A model generated the notes under the pieces. It made no database searches. It was not told where the DNA came from and saw nothing but the letters and a program-made list of their open reading frames with translations. The translations under genes were made by a program, and so were the position numbers. A DNA stretch of 64,000 bases, from positions 434,001-498,000 of the forward strand of contig NZ_JAAJTJ010000001.1 of NCBI RefSeq assembly GCF_011030405.1, read 5' to 3'. Every line of letters starts with the position of its first letter. Positions within the stretch are counted from its first letter, which is position 1. Source of the DNA: Parapedobacter sp. SGR-10 (GTDB lineage: Bacteria; Bacteroidota; Bacteroidia; Sphingobacteriales; Sphingobacteriaceae). This document shows, piece by piece, positions 9,001-16,927 of the stretch.

Positions 9001-9594
9001 TCCCACCATAGAAAAAACAAGAACCGCATCGCCGGGTACATCTATCACATACCTGCCATTCAGATCAGTAGAGGTGGCTTGAGCCGAACGCCCTTTTTGC
9101 AAAACCGAGATCCCCGTCAGTGCTACACCCAAGGTATCGGTCACTTTTCCCTGTACCGCCATTTGCAAGAGAACGTGCAGAGATGGATGTGCAGAGGTTT
9201 TTGTGTTGTCATTTCTTCTTCTTCTCGATTTGACATATATCATCCCATTACTGACCTCTGCATAAAGGGGCTGGTCTTGAAAGATCGTACGGAGTGTCTC
9301 ATCCAGTTCGGCATTGGAGACTCTTACCGTTACTTTCTTGGCTTCTTTGAGTAGCTTGGTATTGGCGATATAGCTGTAGCCACTCTGCTTTTTTACTTCT
9401 CCCAACACCTTTTCCAGAGGTGTATCGGTAAACTCTAATGTGATAGTCTGAGACTTAAGGCTGGCATTGGCTTGCACAACAAACAGCAAAAGTATAAAAA
9501 GGAGCTTCATGCGAATCAATATTTTGAAGCGTGAATATTGCAGAATGTGTATGTTGCGGGTATACACACCCTTGCAATCTATGATATAATTCAT
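6100..9594 (-). CDS. susC: SusC/RagA TonB-dependent transporter with STN domain
   Basis: 1164 aa. A cationic N-terminus and a hydrophobic stretch (MKLLFILLLFVVQANA) precede an STN domain (residues about 49-125), which signals to FecR. A carboxypeptidase-regulatory-like beta sandwich follows (about 147-220), then the plug with VVVVGFGRQKRTDMIGSV, DNVEVTTTDLARLQ and MKDATATAVYGARGANGVI, then the 22-strand barrel ending FNIGAQLSF. Start 9594 is an ATG, but 9510 would place the signal peptide at the extreme N-terminus. The STN domain and the upstream sigma/FecR pair indicate induction by its own substrate. Confidence 0.93.
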   Translation of the reverse strand: MNYIIDCKGVYTRNIHILQYSRFKILIRMKLLFILLLFVVQANASLKSQTITLEFTDTPLEKVLGEVKKQSGYSYIANTKLLKEAKKVTVRVSNAELDETLRTIFQDQPLYAEVSNGMIYVKSRRRRNDNTKTSAHPSLHVLLQMAVQGKVTDTLGVALTGISVLQKGRSAQATSTDLNGRYVIDVPGDAVLVFSMVGYETQELPVNGKSQLNVVMKASTSQLDDVVVVGFGRQKRTDMIGSVVSVKPEQLKVPSSNLTTALAGRVAGMIAFQRSGEPGMDNADFFIRGVTTFGYKVDPLILIDNVEVTTTDLARLQVDDIADFSIMKDATATAVYGARGANGVILITTKEGKEGPANISVRIENSVSTPTSNVELADPVTYMKMANEAILTRDPLGFLPFSQSKIERTVPGSGSLEYPSTDWRKELIQEYTMNQRVNLSVSGGGQVARYFVSGALNQDNGVLKVDRRSNFNNNIDLKTYSLRSNVNVNLSPTTEFIVRLNGSFDDYSGPIDGGNKVYRDIMRTNPALFAPYYPSEGEYNWVKHTMFGNFGTGGYLNPYADMVKGYREYSRSMMLAQLELKQNLSFLTEGLSLRGMANTTRNSYFSVRRQYNPFYYQFMGLGPSGEPNYYLINENQGTEYLDYAEGDKTVSSIFYMEAALSYNRTFSDKHAFSGMLVNILRNQLNGNAGDLQLSLPFRNLGVSGRFTYAYDSRYYAEFNFGYNGSERFHESNRFGFFPSVGLAWSASNEKFWENIKPVVSNLRIRGTYGLVGNDAIGSPRDRFFYLSNVNMNSTDRSYTFGRDGGNSKEGISVTRYSNPDIMWETSYKTNIALEVGLFNRLQITADYFNETRKNILMVREDIPTTMGLSADISANVGEAKGEGIDLSMNYSRNFSNSLWIQGLFNFTYATSVFKVYEEPLYDEPWMTRVGYPISIRRGFIAERLFVDDEEVANSPQQHFGEVRGGDIKYMDINGDGQITELDMAPLGYPEIPEINYGVGLSAGYKGFDASVFLQGLARESFWIDPKATAPFRRYLYSDEVFAPGTILQNQVIKAYADSYWSEENRNVYALWPRLSPEGGNANNEQYSTWFMRDGTFLRLKQVELGYTLPQHVIKRINAQRLRVYFNGTNLLTWSKFKLWDVEMAGNGLGYPVQRVFNIGAQLSF

Positions 9595-9705
9595 AAATTT
9601 GTTTTGTTAGGTTAGAAAATGTGATGTTTTTACTCGCAGTAGGCAGGCACATTAACCTGGCTTTGTCCGGGGGTGTTGCAAGCACTTCCGGCTTTTTATG
9701 GGATG

Positions 9706-10860
9706 CTATCTCTTCTTCAACAGGAGCCTCCTTTCTTTGATCTCAAACCGTAGATTACTTGTTTCTTCTATTGCTTTTAGCACAGCGGATAACGGCATAT
9801 TGCGGCTTATCTCGGCATAGAACTCTTCTTGTGGTATAGACGTAATCTCCACCTCTATATCATACCAGCGTTCGAGTTGTGGCAATATATCTGCCAGTGT
9901 ACTGTAATGAAATACAAATTCGCCCTGCACCCAGCCTGTGACAGCATGAATGTCAGCCTGTTCGGTCTTAAAACTGTCCCCCTGTAATATAGCTTTTTGC
10001 CCTGGCCGCAACACCATGCGATGTCCATCATTGCTGTTGATAACCACACTGCCAGAGACCAAGGTAGTATTTGTGGTTTGCTGATCTCCATAGGCTTCTA
10101 CATTAAATGTCGTTCCTGTGACTGTAATCTGCTGCTCATTGCTCTCCACAATGAAAGGCTTTGTTTTGTCCTCAGCGATATCAAAAAATGCTTCTCCTTG
10201 TAGCTTTACAGTACGCTGACGACCTTCGAATCGTGTAGGATAAGTAATAGAAGAAGCCGCATTGAGCCATACCTTACTGCCATCAGGTAGCGTCAGTTGG
10301 TATCGTCCGCCACGTGGTGTAGCTAGCGTGGCATGCTGTACCACTGTGGGGGTGATCATGACCTTCTCGCCATCGGTATAAGCAAGCTTATCTCCATATG
10401 CTACGACACCGTCCCTGTCTTCGTCCAATTCAATGACTGTACCATCAGATAATGTGATCGTAGCCTTATTGCCTCCGGGAGCCACATCATCGCTATAGAT
10501 ACTGGTTAACTGAGTTGACACGCTTATGGTCGAGGAATTATAAACATAGTATCCTGCAAAACCGATAATCAACATCGAAGCAGCTATGGTCATCCACTGC
10601 CATAAGGGGAATATTCTGGCCGGCATCTTCGGATTTTCTTCCCGTCCGGCAATACGCTGTTTGATGTGCTGTAAAATGCGGTGGGTATCTGCTTCCAAAT
10701 GGTCGAGATTCTCCGGTTCTGATTTCTGAAGGTATTGATCAGCCAGCTTTCCGAGACGATTATCATCGGCCTGCTGAATCAGGTCGAAAAGCTCCTGCTT
10801 TTCAAGTTCGTTGATCGTATTGGTTAGATACTTGTTATATAATTCTTCAATGCGTTGCAT
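9706..10860 (-). CDS. FecR-family anti-sigma factor
   Basis: 384 aa from the ATG at 10860 (the longer frame begins with TTG). The first about 80 residues are a helical, cytoplasmic sigma-binding domain. One transmembrane helix (about 87-108, WQWMTIAASMLIIGFAGYYV) is followed by a periplasmic FecR domain (about 170-275; GGRYQLTLPDGSKVWLNAAS, GEAFFDIAEDKTKPFIVE) and a C-terminal DUF4974-like domain (about 310-384). It holds the ECF sigma factor until the STN domain of the SusC signals substrate. It sits between the two, 111 bases before susC. Confidence 0.92.
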   Translation of the reverse strand: MQRIEELYNKYLTNTINELEKQELFDLIQQADDNRLGKLADQYLQKSEPENLDHLEADTHRILQHIKQRIAGREENPKMPARIFPLWQWMTIAASMLIIGFAGYYVYNSSTISVSTQLTSIYSDDVAPGGNKATITLSDGTVIELDEDRDGVVAYGDKLAYTDGEKVMITPTVVQHATLATPRGGRYQLTLPDGSKVWLNAASSITYPTRFEGRQRTVKLQGEAFFDIAEDKTKPFIVESNEQQITVTGTTFNVEAYGDQQTTNTTLVSGSVVINSNDGHRMVLRPGQKAILQGDSFKTEQADIHAVTGWVQGEFVFHYSTLADILPQLERWYDIEVEITSIPQEEFYAEISRNMPLSAVLKAIEETSNLRFEIKERRLLLKKR

Positions 10861-11011
10861 GGGCAAAGTTGGTCAGGACGTAATTGCCCTTTTATAGATA
10901 TGACGCTTGAAAAATATAAAGTGACTACTGGGGCTGTGGATTTTTTTTAAATTTATTTTTATGGTCAATTTAAGCACACGTACGTCGCGTGCGCTGCTTA
11001 ATTATTAAAAC

Positions 11012-11620
11012 CTAACAACTTCCGTGGGAAAGTGCCAAAATTAAAATCAACGGGGACAGAGTTTTACCTGCCTTTTCAAGATATTCTTTTACAGAGCTGA
11101 TAGCCTTCACCAAATGGTTGTGAACAGTATTGGGGCTGATATTCATAATCTCTGCTGCTTCCTGATGACTTTTACCCTCAATTTTACACAGTGTAAACGC
11201 TCTTCGTCGTTGCTCCGGAAGTTGAGCAACAGCATCATCGAGCAATTGTTGTGTTTCTCTTGCCAAAATATATTCCTCCACGCTCTCCGTCGTTTCGGGG
11301 ATAGATAGTTGCACATGATGTTGCATTCTGCTCTGTCGTTCTAATTTTCGGAAATAATCCACTGCCATCCGTTGTGCAATCCGGTAAAGGTAGGCTTCAA
11401 AAGACTGTTGAATAATAATCTCTTCCCGTTTTTCCCAGACTTTTACGAATAAATCCTGCAATAATTCATCAGCTTCTTCTAAGCTTTTTACCATACGCCG
11501 AAGCCTCCAATATAAGGATTTGGAATATTGAAGGTAAAGGAGTTCAAATGCTTCATGATCTCCTGCCCGTAGCCGAAATAACAAGTCCTTATCGTTGGGA
11601 TGGTTAGTATCAGTACTCAT
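11012..11620 (-). CDS. RNA polymerase ECF sigma factor
   Basis: 202 aa. Sigma-70 region 2 spans about residues 24-92 (LYLQYSKSLYWRLRRMV, ADELLQDLFVKVWEKRE). Region 4 spans about 128-180 with the HTH KSHQEAAEIMNISPNTVHNHL. There is no region 3. This is the FecI-like partner of the downstream FecR and of the STN-type SusC. A short hydrophobic tail (LSPLILILALSHGSC) ends the protein. Its own promoter lies in the direct repeat at 11652-11803. The gap between it and fecR (10861-11011) has no gene. Confidence 0.92.
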   Translation of the reverse strand: MSTDTNHPNDKDLLFRLRAGDHEAFELLYLQYSKSLYWRLRRMVKSLEEADELLQDLFVKVWEKREEIIIQQSFEAYLYRIAQRMAVDYFRKLERQSRMQHHVQLSIPETTESVEEYILARETQQLLDDAVAQLPEQRRRAFTLCKIEGKSHQEAAEIMNISPNTVHNHLVKAISSVKEYLEKAGKTLSPLILILALSHGSC

Positions 11621-11642
11621 ATATAATAAGCAGCTATTTTCT

Positions 11643-11675
11643 CAAACTTACATAAAATGCTTTGCATTCACCAAT
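11643..11675 (-). promoter_or_regulatory. Promoter of the ECF sigma gene, internal palindrome
   Basis: TAAGTTTG (11650-11643, minus strand) is the -7 box, with TTG about 21 bases upstream (11674-11672). The spacer holds AATGCAAAGCATT (11656-11668), 5 bases from the -7 box, exactly as at metZ and 40629. Confidence 0.6.
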
Positions 11676-11803
11676 AACGATAGAGAAAACTCTATATAGA
11701 CCTCACGCTGGCGCACGAATAGAGTTTATTTACAAATAAAAAAAGGTTTTCAAACGGGGAGAATGAAAACCTTTACTAACCAATTATAAACCTAAATTAT
11801 GAT
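11652..11803 (-). repeat. Direct repeat copy 2 (terminator-promoter cassette)
   Basis: Second copy of the repeat at 1915-2076. Blocks 11652-11692 and 11715-11803 are nearly identical and identical to it, respectively. The two copies flank locus 1 in the same orientation. The rest of the 11621-11891 gap is AT-rich without a gene. Confidence 0.9.
11735..11774 (-). terminator. Minus-strand terminator in repeat copy 2
   Basis: AAAGGTTTTC (11742-11751) pairs with GAAAACCTTT (11765-11774), followed on the minus strand by a U run. It is about 120 bases beyond the MFS gene stop. Confidence 0.75.
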
Positions 11804-11891
11804 GATACAAATATAGTGTACATTTTACACTAAGCAAAATAAATTCTGTATTTCCTACAATAGATGACATAAAAATGACAAAAATACATAT

Positions 11892-13112
11892 CTAAGCCTT
11901 TTTGTACCCTAGCCGCATCAGAGAAGGCGTAAAAAACGAAGCCACACCAATCAGTACCACAATCCATCCCGAGATCACAAAAGCATTGGCAACACCGATA
12001 GCATCAGCAATAAATCCTGCAAAAAGCAGACCAATGGCACTCGGCAGGATCGCTATACTGAAATACAACGAAAACACCCTCCCCAACATCTGTGGCTGAA
12101 CCTCTTCCTGGATGATCGTCATAAAAGCCGCCGAAAAGATAGACATCGCTATCCCGCCCAATGTGGTCAAAAGCACAAAACCAATAAACCAGGAAGAAGG
12201 AAACCATCCCGACCATACAAAGGTCAGCCCAAGGACAATATGCATAGCATTGACCATAATAACCTTTGGAACCGATATCCGTGCCACCCCCAACAGACTC
12301 CCCCCGACCAACATGCCTACCCCCCACACAATCTCGATCACACTCATTTCCCACTTGTCCCCTCCATAATGACCGATGGTCAGTAGTGGGAACATGATCG
12401 CTACGGGCATGATACAAAAAGTAGCAATCATCGCATACAAAAACAGCATACTCAACCCTTTGTTATGATAGATTGCGTGCATGCCTGCCTTCAAATCGCT
12501 CCATACGCCGGAGATCGAGTGTTTAGTTCCTGTCGGCAAATGCGGAATGGTGACAAAAAACAAAGAAACAATTGCCGCAACGGCTCCGATCACGTCCAGG
12601 TACAGCACCTGCGAAATGGGAAAATACGTAATGGCCAATGTACCCAGAGCCGGGCCGGCAATGCTACTGACCGATTGCAGCATCTGATTGATCCCCGACA
12701 CACGGAGCAACTTGTCTTCGGGAACGATAAGCGGTGCTATAGCTTGCATCGCAGGCGAATGGAATGCACTCCCCACCGACCGACAGGCCAGCAGCAAATA
12801 GATCAAAAAAAGATCAGTACCACCCTCTTGCAGTATAAAGGTCATCACAAACGTACAAAGCGCAATAAAAGCATCCGCAAAGATCATGACCTTCTTGCGA
12901 TCCCACCGGTCGATAAAGACACCCGCAAAAGGCCCTATCACCGCCTGCGGCACCAATCCTGCAATAGCCGAAAAAGCCAAAATTTCGGCCGATCTGTACT
13001 CCAGGCTTAACCAGATCATAACCGCAAAATTGACAGAAGAGCTCGTCAACAGGGACACAAACTGCCCTGTCCATATATAGATATAGGTTTTGAACCAATT
13101 CTTTTTTTCCAT
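11892..13112 (-). CDS. MFS transporter, EntS/MFS_3-like exporter
   Basis: 406 aa from the ATG at 13112 (the longer frame begins with TTG). About 12 hydrophobic segments. The loop motif GPFAGVFIDRWDRKKVMIFAD between helices 2 and 3 is the MFS signature A of the EntS/MFS_3 group, usually drug or siderophore exporters. SIFSAAFMTIIQEEVQPQMLGRV is typical of the same family. Inner membrane, proton-driven. No neighbour points to a substrate. It is divergent from the TonB-like gene at 13203. Confidence 0.85.
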   Translation of the reverse strand: MEKKNWFKTYIYIWTGQFVSLLTSSSVNFAVMIWLSLEYRSAEILAFSAIAGLVPQAVIGPFAGVFIDRWDRKKVMIFADAFIALCTFVMTFILQEGGTDLFLIYLLLACRSVGSAFHSPAMQAIAPLIVPEDKLLRVSGINQMLQSVSSIAGPALGTLAITYFPISQVLYLDVIGAVAAIVSLFFVTIPHLPTGTKHSISGVWSDLKAGMHAIYHNKGLSMLFLYAMIATFCIMPVAIMFPLLTIGHYGGDKWEMSVIEIVWGVGMLVGGSLLGVARISVPKVIMVNAMHIVLGLTFVWSGWFPSSWFIGFVLLTTLGGIAMSIFSAAFMTIIQEEVQPQMLGRVFSLYFSIAILPSAIGLLFAGFIADAIGVANAFVISGWIVVLIGVASFFTPSLMRLGYKKA

Positions 13113-13202
13113 AAAATGTTGTGTTTCCAAAAAAATAAAGCCCTTTCCTTTTTTTCTTTTTAAATATTATGCTTAAATTTCAAGGAATAATACGTATAAA
13201 AC

Positions 13203-14218
13203 ATGAAATTATTCACAATTTTACCATTATTGCTGATTGCCCTGTACACCCAGGCACAGGTTTCCGTGACAGAATATTACACGAAAGACAACAAAAAAAC
13301 AAAAAAAGCAGCAAATGCCCACTATTCCAGGCTCATCGAATTTGATAAAAACAAAAAGGTGACAGTGAAAGACACCTATCTATCCAACAATAACACCAAA
13401 CTCTTGGGCACATACAAGAGTCTCAAAGAAAGAACTTTTGTCGGAGAAAAATATGAAGCCTATGAGAACGGAAATATGAAATCAAAGGAATATTATTCGC
13501 ACGACGGAAAACGGATCGATACCGCCCTCTACTATTATACAGACGGCACACTCAAAATCGCCTTTCAGTACCCCTACACCATAGAAAAAAAGAAAACAAA
13601 AGTAACAGACACGCTGATACTGATCTTCAAGGACTCCTGGGCAATACACTGCTGACGAACGGCAATGGGTATGCCGAACTGGAGAACCCCCTTAGAGGTA
13701 TCAAAAACAGTATAGAAAAAGGGAACTTTGCGAACCATAAACGTACCGGTGAATGGAAAGGCACTTTTCAAAAAGGGAAATACACTTTTACAGAGTATTA
13801 CGATAACGGAAAATTACTGCATGGCACTACGGTGGATTCGACGGGAAAAGAAACAAAATACGACCAATCTACTTTTATGAAAAATCCCGAATATCCGGAC
13901 GGCATGACGAACTTTAGAAAAGATCTCGCAAGTCTTTTCAGATACCCTCGGGAGGCTGTTGAGGAAAAAGTAGAGGGGACTATTAGAATAAGGTTCGTCG
14001 TAGATGAAAAGGGAAAACTGACGAATATCAGAATCGTCGAAGACTTAGAATACGGCACAGGAGAAGCCGCCATAAGAGCCTTAACGCAAGCTAGCAATAA
14101 AAACTGGACTCCCGGCCTCATTCGGGGTGTTCCTGTCAAGGTAGAGTACACCTTACCATTGAGAATATCGACCCGCGTAGGATCAACTTCGACAACAAGG
14201 ACAACCCGCCGATTTTAA
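13203..14218 (+). pseudogene. TonB-family protein, broken by a frameshift
   Basis: Signal peptide MKLFTILPLLLIALYTQAQ, then repeated beta segments of the MORN/antitoxin-like type (YEAYENGNMKSKEYYSHDGK; later GEWKGTFQKGKYTFTEYYDN) and a C-terminal TonB_C domain (NPEYPDGMTNFRKDLAS, EGTIRIRFVVDEKGKLTNI, NWTPGLIRGVPVKVEYTLP). The first frame stops at 13655 while the matching frame is open from before 13622 to 14218. Adding one C at 13636-13637 restores KDS-LGNTLLTNGNGYAEL, which fits the family, and gives one protein of 338 aa. It is either a real pseudogene or a sequencing error. TonB_C proteins normally couple the inner membrane to outer-membrane transporters. Confidence 0.8.
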
Positions 14219-14277
14219 TAAGGCAGGTGCTGTACGGAGCCATTATTCTTTAGAATAATCGAGCAAAGGGATATAGG

Positions 14278-15582
14278 TTATTCTTCCAATCCCTTTGCCA
14301 CCAGGTCTTCTACATATGCCCTAACCGCGTCATTTGAAAAGCGGGAAGTCACATCAAATGCAAAGGCGTGTACCAATAGAACACGTGCCGACTCTTCGCC
14401 GATACCTCTAGCCCTCAAATAGAACAAAGCATCCTCATCAAACTGTCCCATCGTACATCCGTGCGAACACTTGACGTCATCCGCAAAGATTTCCAGCTGA
14501 GGCTTTGTATAGACGGCCGACTTGTCTCCGATCAGCATATTGTTATTTTGCTGAAATGCGTTCGTCTTCTGCGCATCCTCACGTACAAATATCTTTCCAT
14601 TGAAAACTGCTGTAGCTTCGTCTTGCGGAATATTTTTATACCATTCGTACGATTCGCAGTGCGGTTTCATGTGATCTACGATCGTATGATTGTCGACCAA
14701 CTGCTTATCGGCCAATAAATTGACCCCATAGAGGTGTGACTCTACATTTTCGGCATCCAAACGTACATTGATATCATTACGCACAAAGGCTACTCCCGGA
14801 AAATTGCAGTTGTAATTGTTGTATAGGCTGTGTTTGGTCTGATAGACCTCCGTATGGTTGATATAGCTACCTGTGTCCGACGCCAATTGCAGGTAATAGT
14901 GCTGCAATTTAGCATTCTCGTCCAATACAATCTCTGTGACCTTATTGTGCAGATTGGAAGCCGTATTGTCCAGAGTAATAAAAGATTCGATGATCTCGGC
15001 TTCGGCATTGGCTTCCAAAATATACAGGTTTCTTGTCTGTGCAAAGAATTCTTGATCCCCCGTCGCGATATGCACGATCTGTATAGGCTTGGAAACGACT
15101 TTATTCTTTGGGACAGAAAGGTATATACCCGATGTATATAAGGCGGTATTCAAGGCAACCATAGCACTGCCGGTCTTATCGGCATGCTGTGCAAAATGTT
15201 TTTGGAAATGGATTTCTTCAACAGCCTCTTGAATAGACTTTACGACCACACCGACTTCGTCGTCCAACGATGAAAAAGCCAATACATATTGTCCATTGAC
15301 CAATACGATCCGGTGTGCATCCAGACCGGGGATATCGGCCTTGCTCAGATCCAGATTTGCTATATCCACTTCGGCATTCAAGACATATGTCTTATTGACG
15401 AGATGATGGATATTGGTATATTTCCAGTCCTCATGCTTCACTGTCGGAAAACCTGCCTGCTCAAAGTGGGCATAGGCTCCTTGGCGCAAAGACTTCAATA
15501 AGGAAGACTCATTGGTCGTTTCCACTTCTTGATACGCCGAGGTCAACTGTTGAAATAAAGAACTTGCTACTATAGTACTCAT
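14278..15582 (-). CDS. sufD: Fe-S cluster assembly protein SufD
   Basis: 434 aa from the ATG at 15582 (MSTIVASSLFQQ). An ATG at 15606 gives 442 aa. SufB/SufD beta-helix family; the C-terminal core has VKCSHGCTMGQFDEDALFYLRARGI, with the conserved Cys-His, and VLLVHAFAFDV. SufD joins SufB and SufC2 in the SufBC2D scaffold that builds Fe-S clusters in the cytoplasm. It is 26-50 bases after sufC and last in this suf transcript. The convergent gap to the TonB-like gene (14219-14277) holds only a small hairpin, ATTATTC-TTTA-GAATAAT at 14242. Confidence 0.93.
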   Translation of the reverse strand: MSTIVASSLFQQLTSAYQEVETTNESSLLKSLRQGAYAHFEQAGFPTVKHEDWKYTNIHHLVNKTYVLNAEVDIANLDLSKADIPGLDAHRIVLVNGQYVLAFSSLDDEVGVVVKSIQEAVEEIHFQKHFAQHADKTGSAMVALNTALYTSGIYLSVPKNKVVSKPIQIVHIATGDQEFFAQTRNLYILEANAEAEIIESFITLDNTASNLHNKVTEIVLDENAKLQHYYLQLASDTGSYINHTEVYQTKHSLYNNYNCNFPGVAFVRNDINVRLDAENVESHLYGVNLLADKQLVDNHTIVDHMKPHCESYEWYKNIPQDEATAVFNGKIFVREDAQKTNAFQQNNNMLIGDKSAVYTKPQLEIFADDVKCSHGCTMGQFDEDALFYLRARGIGEESARVLLVHAFAFDVTSRFSNDAVRAYVEDLVAKGLEE

Positions 15583-15632
15583 GTTATTTGTTATCAATCC
15601 GCTCATTTCCTTATCATTTTATCGTCGGCCGA

Positions 15633-16391
15633 TCAAGCATTCAGCGTATCTACTTCTTTTAACCAATCGTAACCTTTTTCTTCCAACTCCAATGCCAATT
15701 CCTTCGGACCCGTCTTGACGATACGACCATCGTACAGGACATGCACAAAATCCGGAATGATGTAATCCAGCAGGCGCTGGTAGTGGGTGATGACAACGAA
15801 AGCATTGTCTTGTGAACGGAGCTGGTTGACGCCATTGGCCACGATACGCAAAGCATCGATGTCCAGTCCGGAATCCGTCTCGTCCAAGATCGCCAATTTG
15901 GGATTCAGCATGGCCAATTGGAAGATTTCATTACGTTTCTTCTCACCACCCGAAAAGCCTTCGTTCAATGAACGATTGGCCAGATTGGCAGAAAATTCGA
16001 CAAGCTTTTGCTTTTCTTTGACCAATTGCAGGAATTCCTTTGCTTCTATCGGAGGTAAGCCTTTATATTCGCGAATATCGTTGACAGCTGTTTTGAGGAA
16101 ATTAATGTTGGATACGCCCGGAATTTCGACCGGATATTGAAAAGCCAGAAACAGGCCTTCGCGGGCACGATCTTCAGGCGACATGTCCAATAGATCCACA
16201 CCATCCAACAAAACTTCCCCTTCGGTGACTTCATACGAATCCCGCCCAGCCAATACATTGCCCAACGTACTTTTTCCGGCTCCGTTTGGCCCCATGATTG
16301 CATGGATTTCTCCAGCCTTTACTTCCAGATTTAGTCCTTTTAATATTTGTTTACCTTCAACAGATGCGTGTAAGTTACTTATTTTTAGCAT
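15633..16391 (-). CDS. sufC: Fe-S assembly ATPase SufC
   Basis: 252 aa ABC-type ATPase. Walker A is GPNGAGKSTLG (residues about 35-45). Signature region NEGFSGGEKKRNEIFQ, Walker B LAILDETDSGLD and the switch His in VITHYQR. The ETDSGLD Walker B with D in place of P is typical of SufC. It powers the SufBC2D complex. It is separated from sufB by a four-helix-bundle ORF and 130 bases of AT-rich repeat sequence. Confidence 0.96.
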   Translation of the reverse strand: MLKISNLHASVEGKQILKGLNLEVKAGEIHAIMGPNGAGKSTLGNVLAGRDSYEVTEGEVLLDGVDLLDMSPEDRAREGLFLAFQYPVEIPGVSNINFLKTAVNDIREYKGLPPIEAKEFLQLVKEKQKLVEFSANLANRSLNEGFSGGEKKRNEIFQLAMLNPKLAILDETDSGLDIDALRIVANGVNQLRSQDNAFVVITHYQRLLDYIIPDFVHVLYDGRIVKTGPKELALELEEKGYDWLKEVDTLNA

Positions 16392-16506
16392 TTCTATTCT
16401 TTTAATGTGAAAATTAGATGATTTGGAGATTTGAAAATGTTGATCTAGCTCTAGTATTCAATATTTTCATTAATATGAAAATCACATTTCTACATTTCCA
16501 AATCCT

Positions 16507-16909
16507 CACATCTCCAAATTATCATTTATTCGTTTTTGATGTTATTATAATTTTATTTGCAATGTTTGCGATACTACCTAATTTCTCTGCCAAACCTACT
16601 GGGTCAGGGTACGATTTCGCATACGTACACAAATCTAACCAATATGAAGTTTCATCGATTTCCTTTGCAGCAATTTTAAATTTATGAATGAAGTCTGCTT
16701 TGCTTTCTGCATTTTGAGCTTCCCTGATATTTGCGCCTATTGAAGTACCTGACTTAAGTAATTGGTTGGCCAACACATACTTTCTTTTTTCTTCCAACAA
16801 CTCACAATACTCAATAATATCAAGAGAAAATTCGAATGATAAGCGAACTATTAAATTATCATTACCCTTCATCTTCAAATTTTCAAATTACCACATCTCC
16901 AAATTTTCA
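16507..16909. repeat. 18-bp direct repeats flanking an ORF cassette
   Basis: CACATCTCCAAATTATCA (16507-16524) and CACATCTCCAAATTTTCA (16892-16909) differ at one base and enclose the four-helix-bundle gene. Related fuzzy strings (GATTTGGAGATTTGAAAAT at about 16431) lie further out and again at 56249-56351. Confidence 0.7.
16522..16872 (-). CDS. Four-helix-bundle protein (23S rRNA IVS / bAvd-like)
   Basis: 116 aa from the ATG at 16872 (the longer frame begins with TTG). Almost entirely helical. NQLLKSGTSIGANIREAQNA and FIHKFKIAAKEIDETSYWLDL are the hallmarks of the small 'four helix bundle' family, first described in 23S rRNA intervening sequences and related to the retroelement accessory protein Avd. 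The role is unknown; members probably bind nucleic acid. It lies inside the suf operon between sufB and sufC, bounded by direct repeats that overlap its stop codon, so it looks like an inserted cassette rather than a suf gene. Confidence 0.9.
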   Translation of the reverse strand: MKGNDNLIVRLSFEFSLDIIEYCELLEEKRKYVLANQLLKSGTSIGANIREAQNAESKADFIHKFKIAAKEIDETSYWLDLCTYAKSYPDPVGLAEKLGSIANIANKIIITSKTNK

Positions 16910-16927
16910 AATCCACAAATTTCCACA

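Noticed and set aside
14242..14259. Small hairpin ATTATTC-TTTA-GAATAAT between the TonB-like gene and sufD as a terminator
   Set aside because: The stem is only seven weak pairs and lacks a T run on either side.
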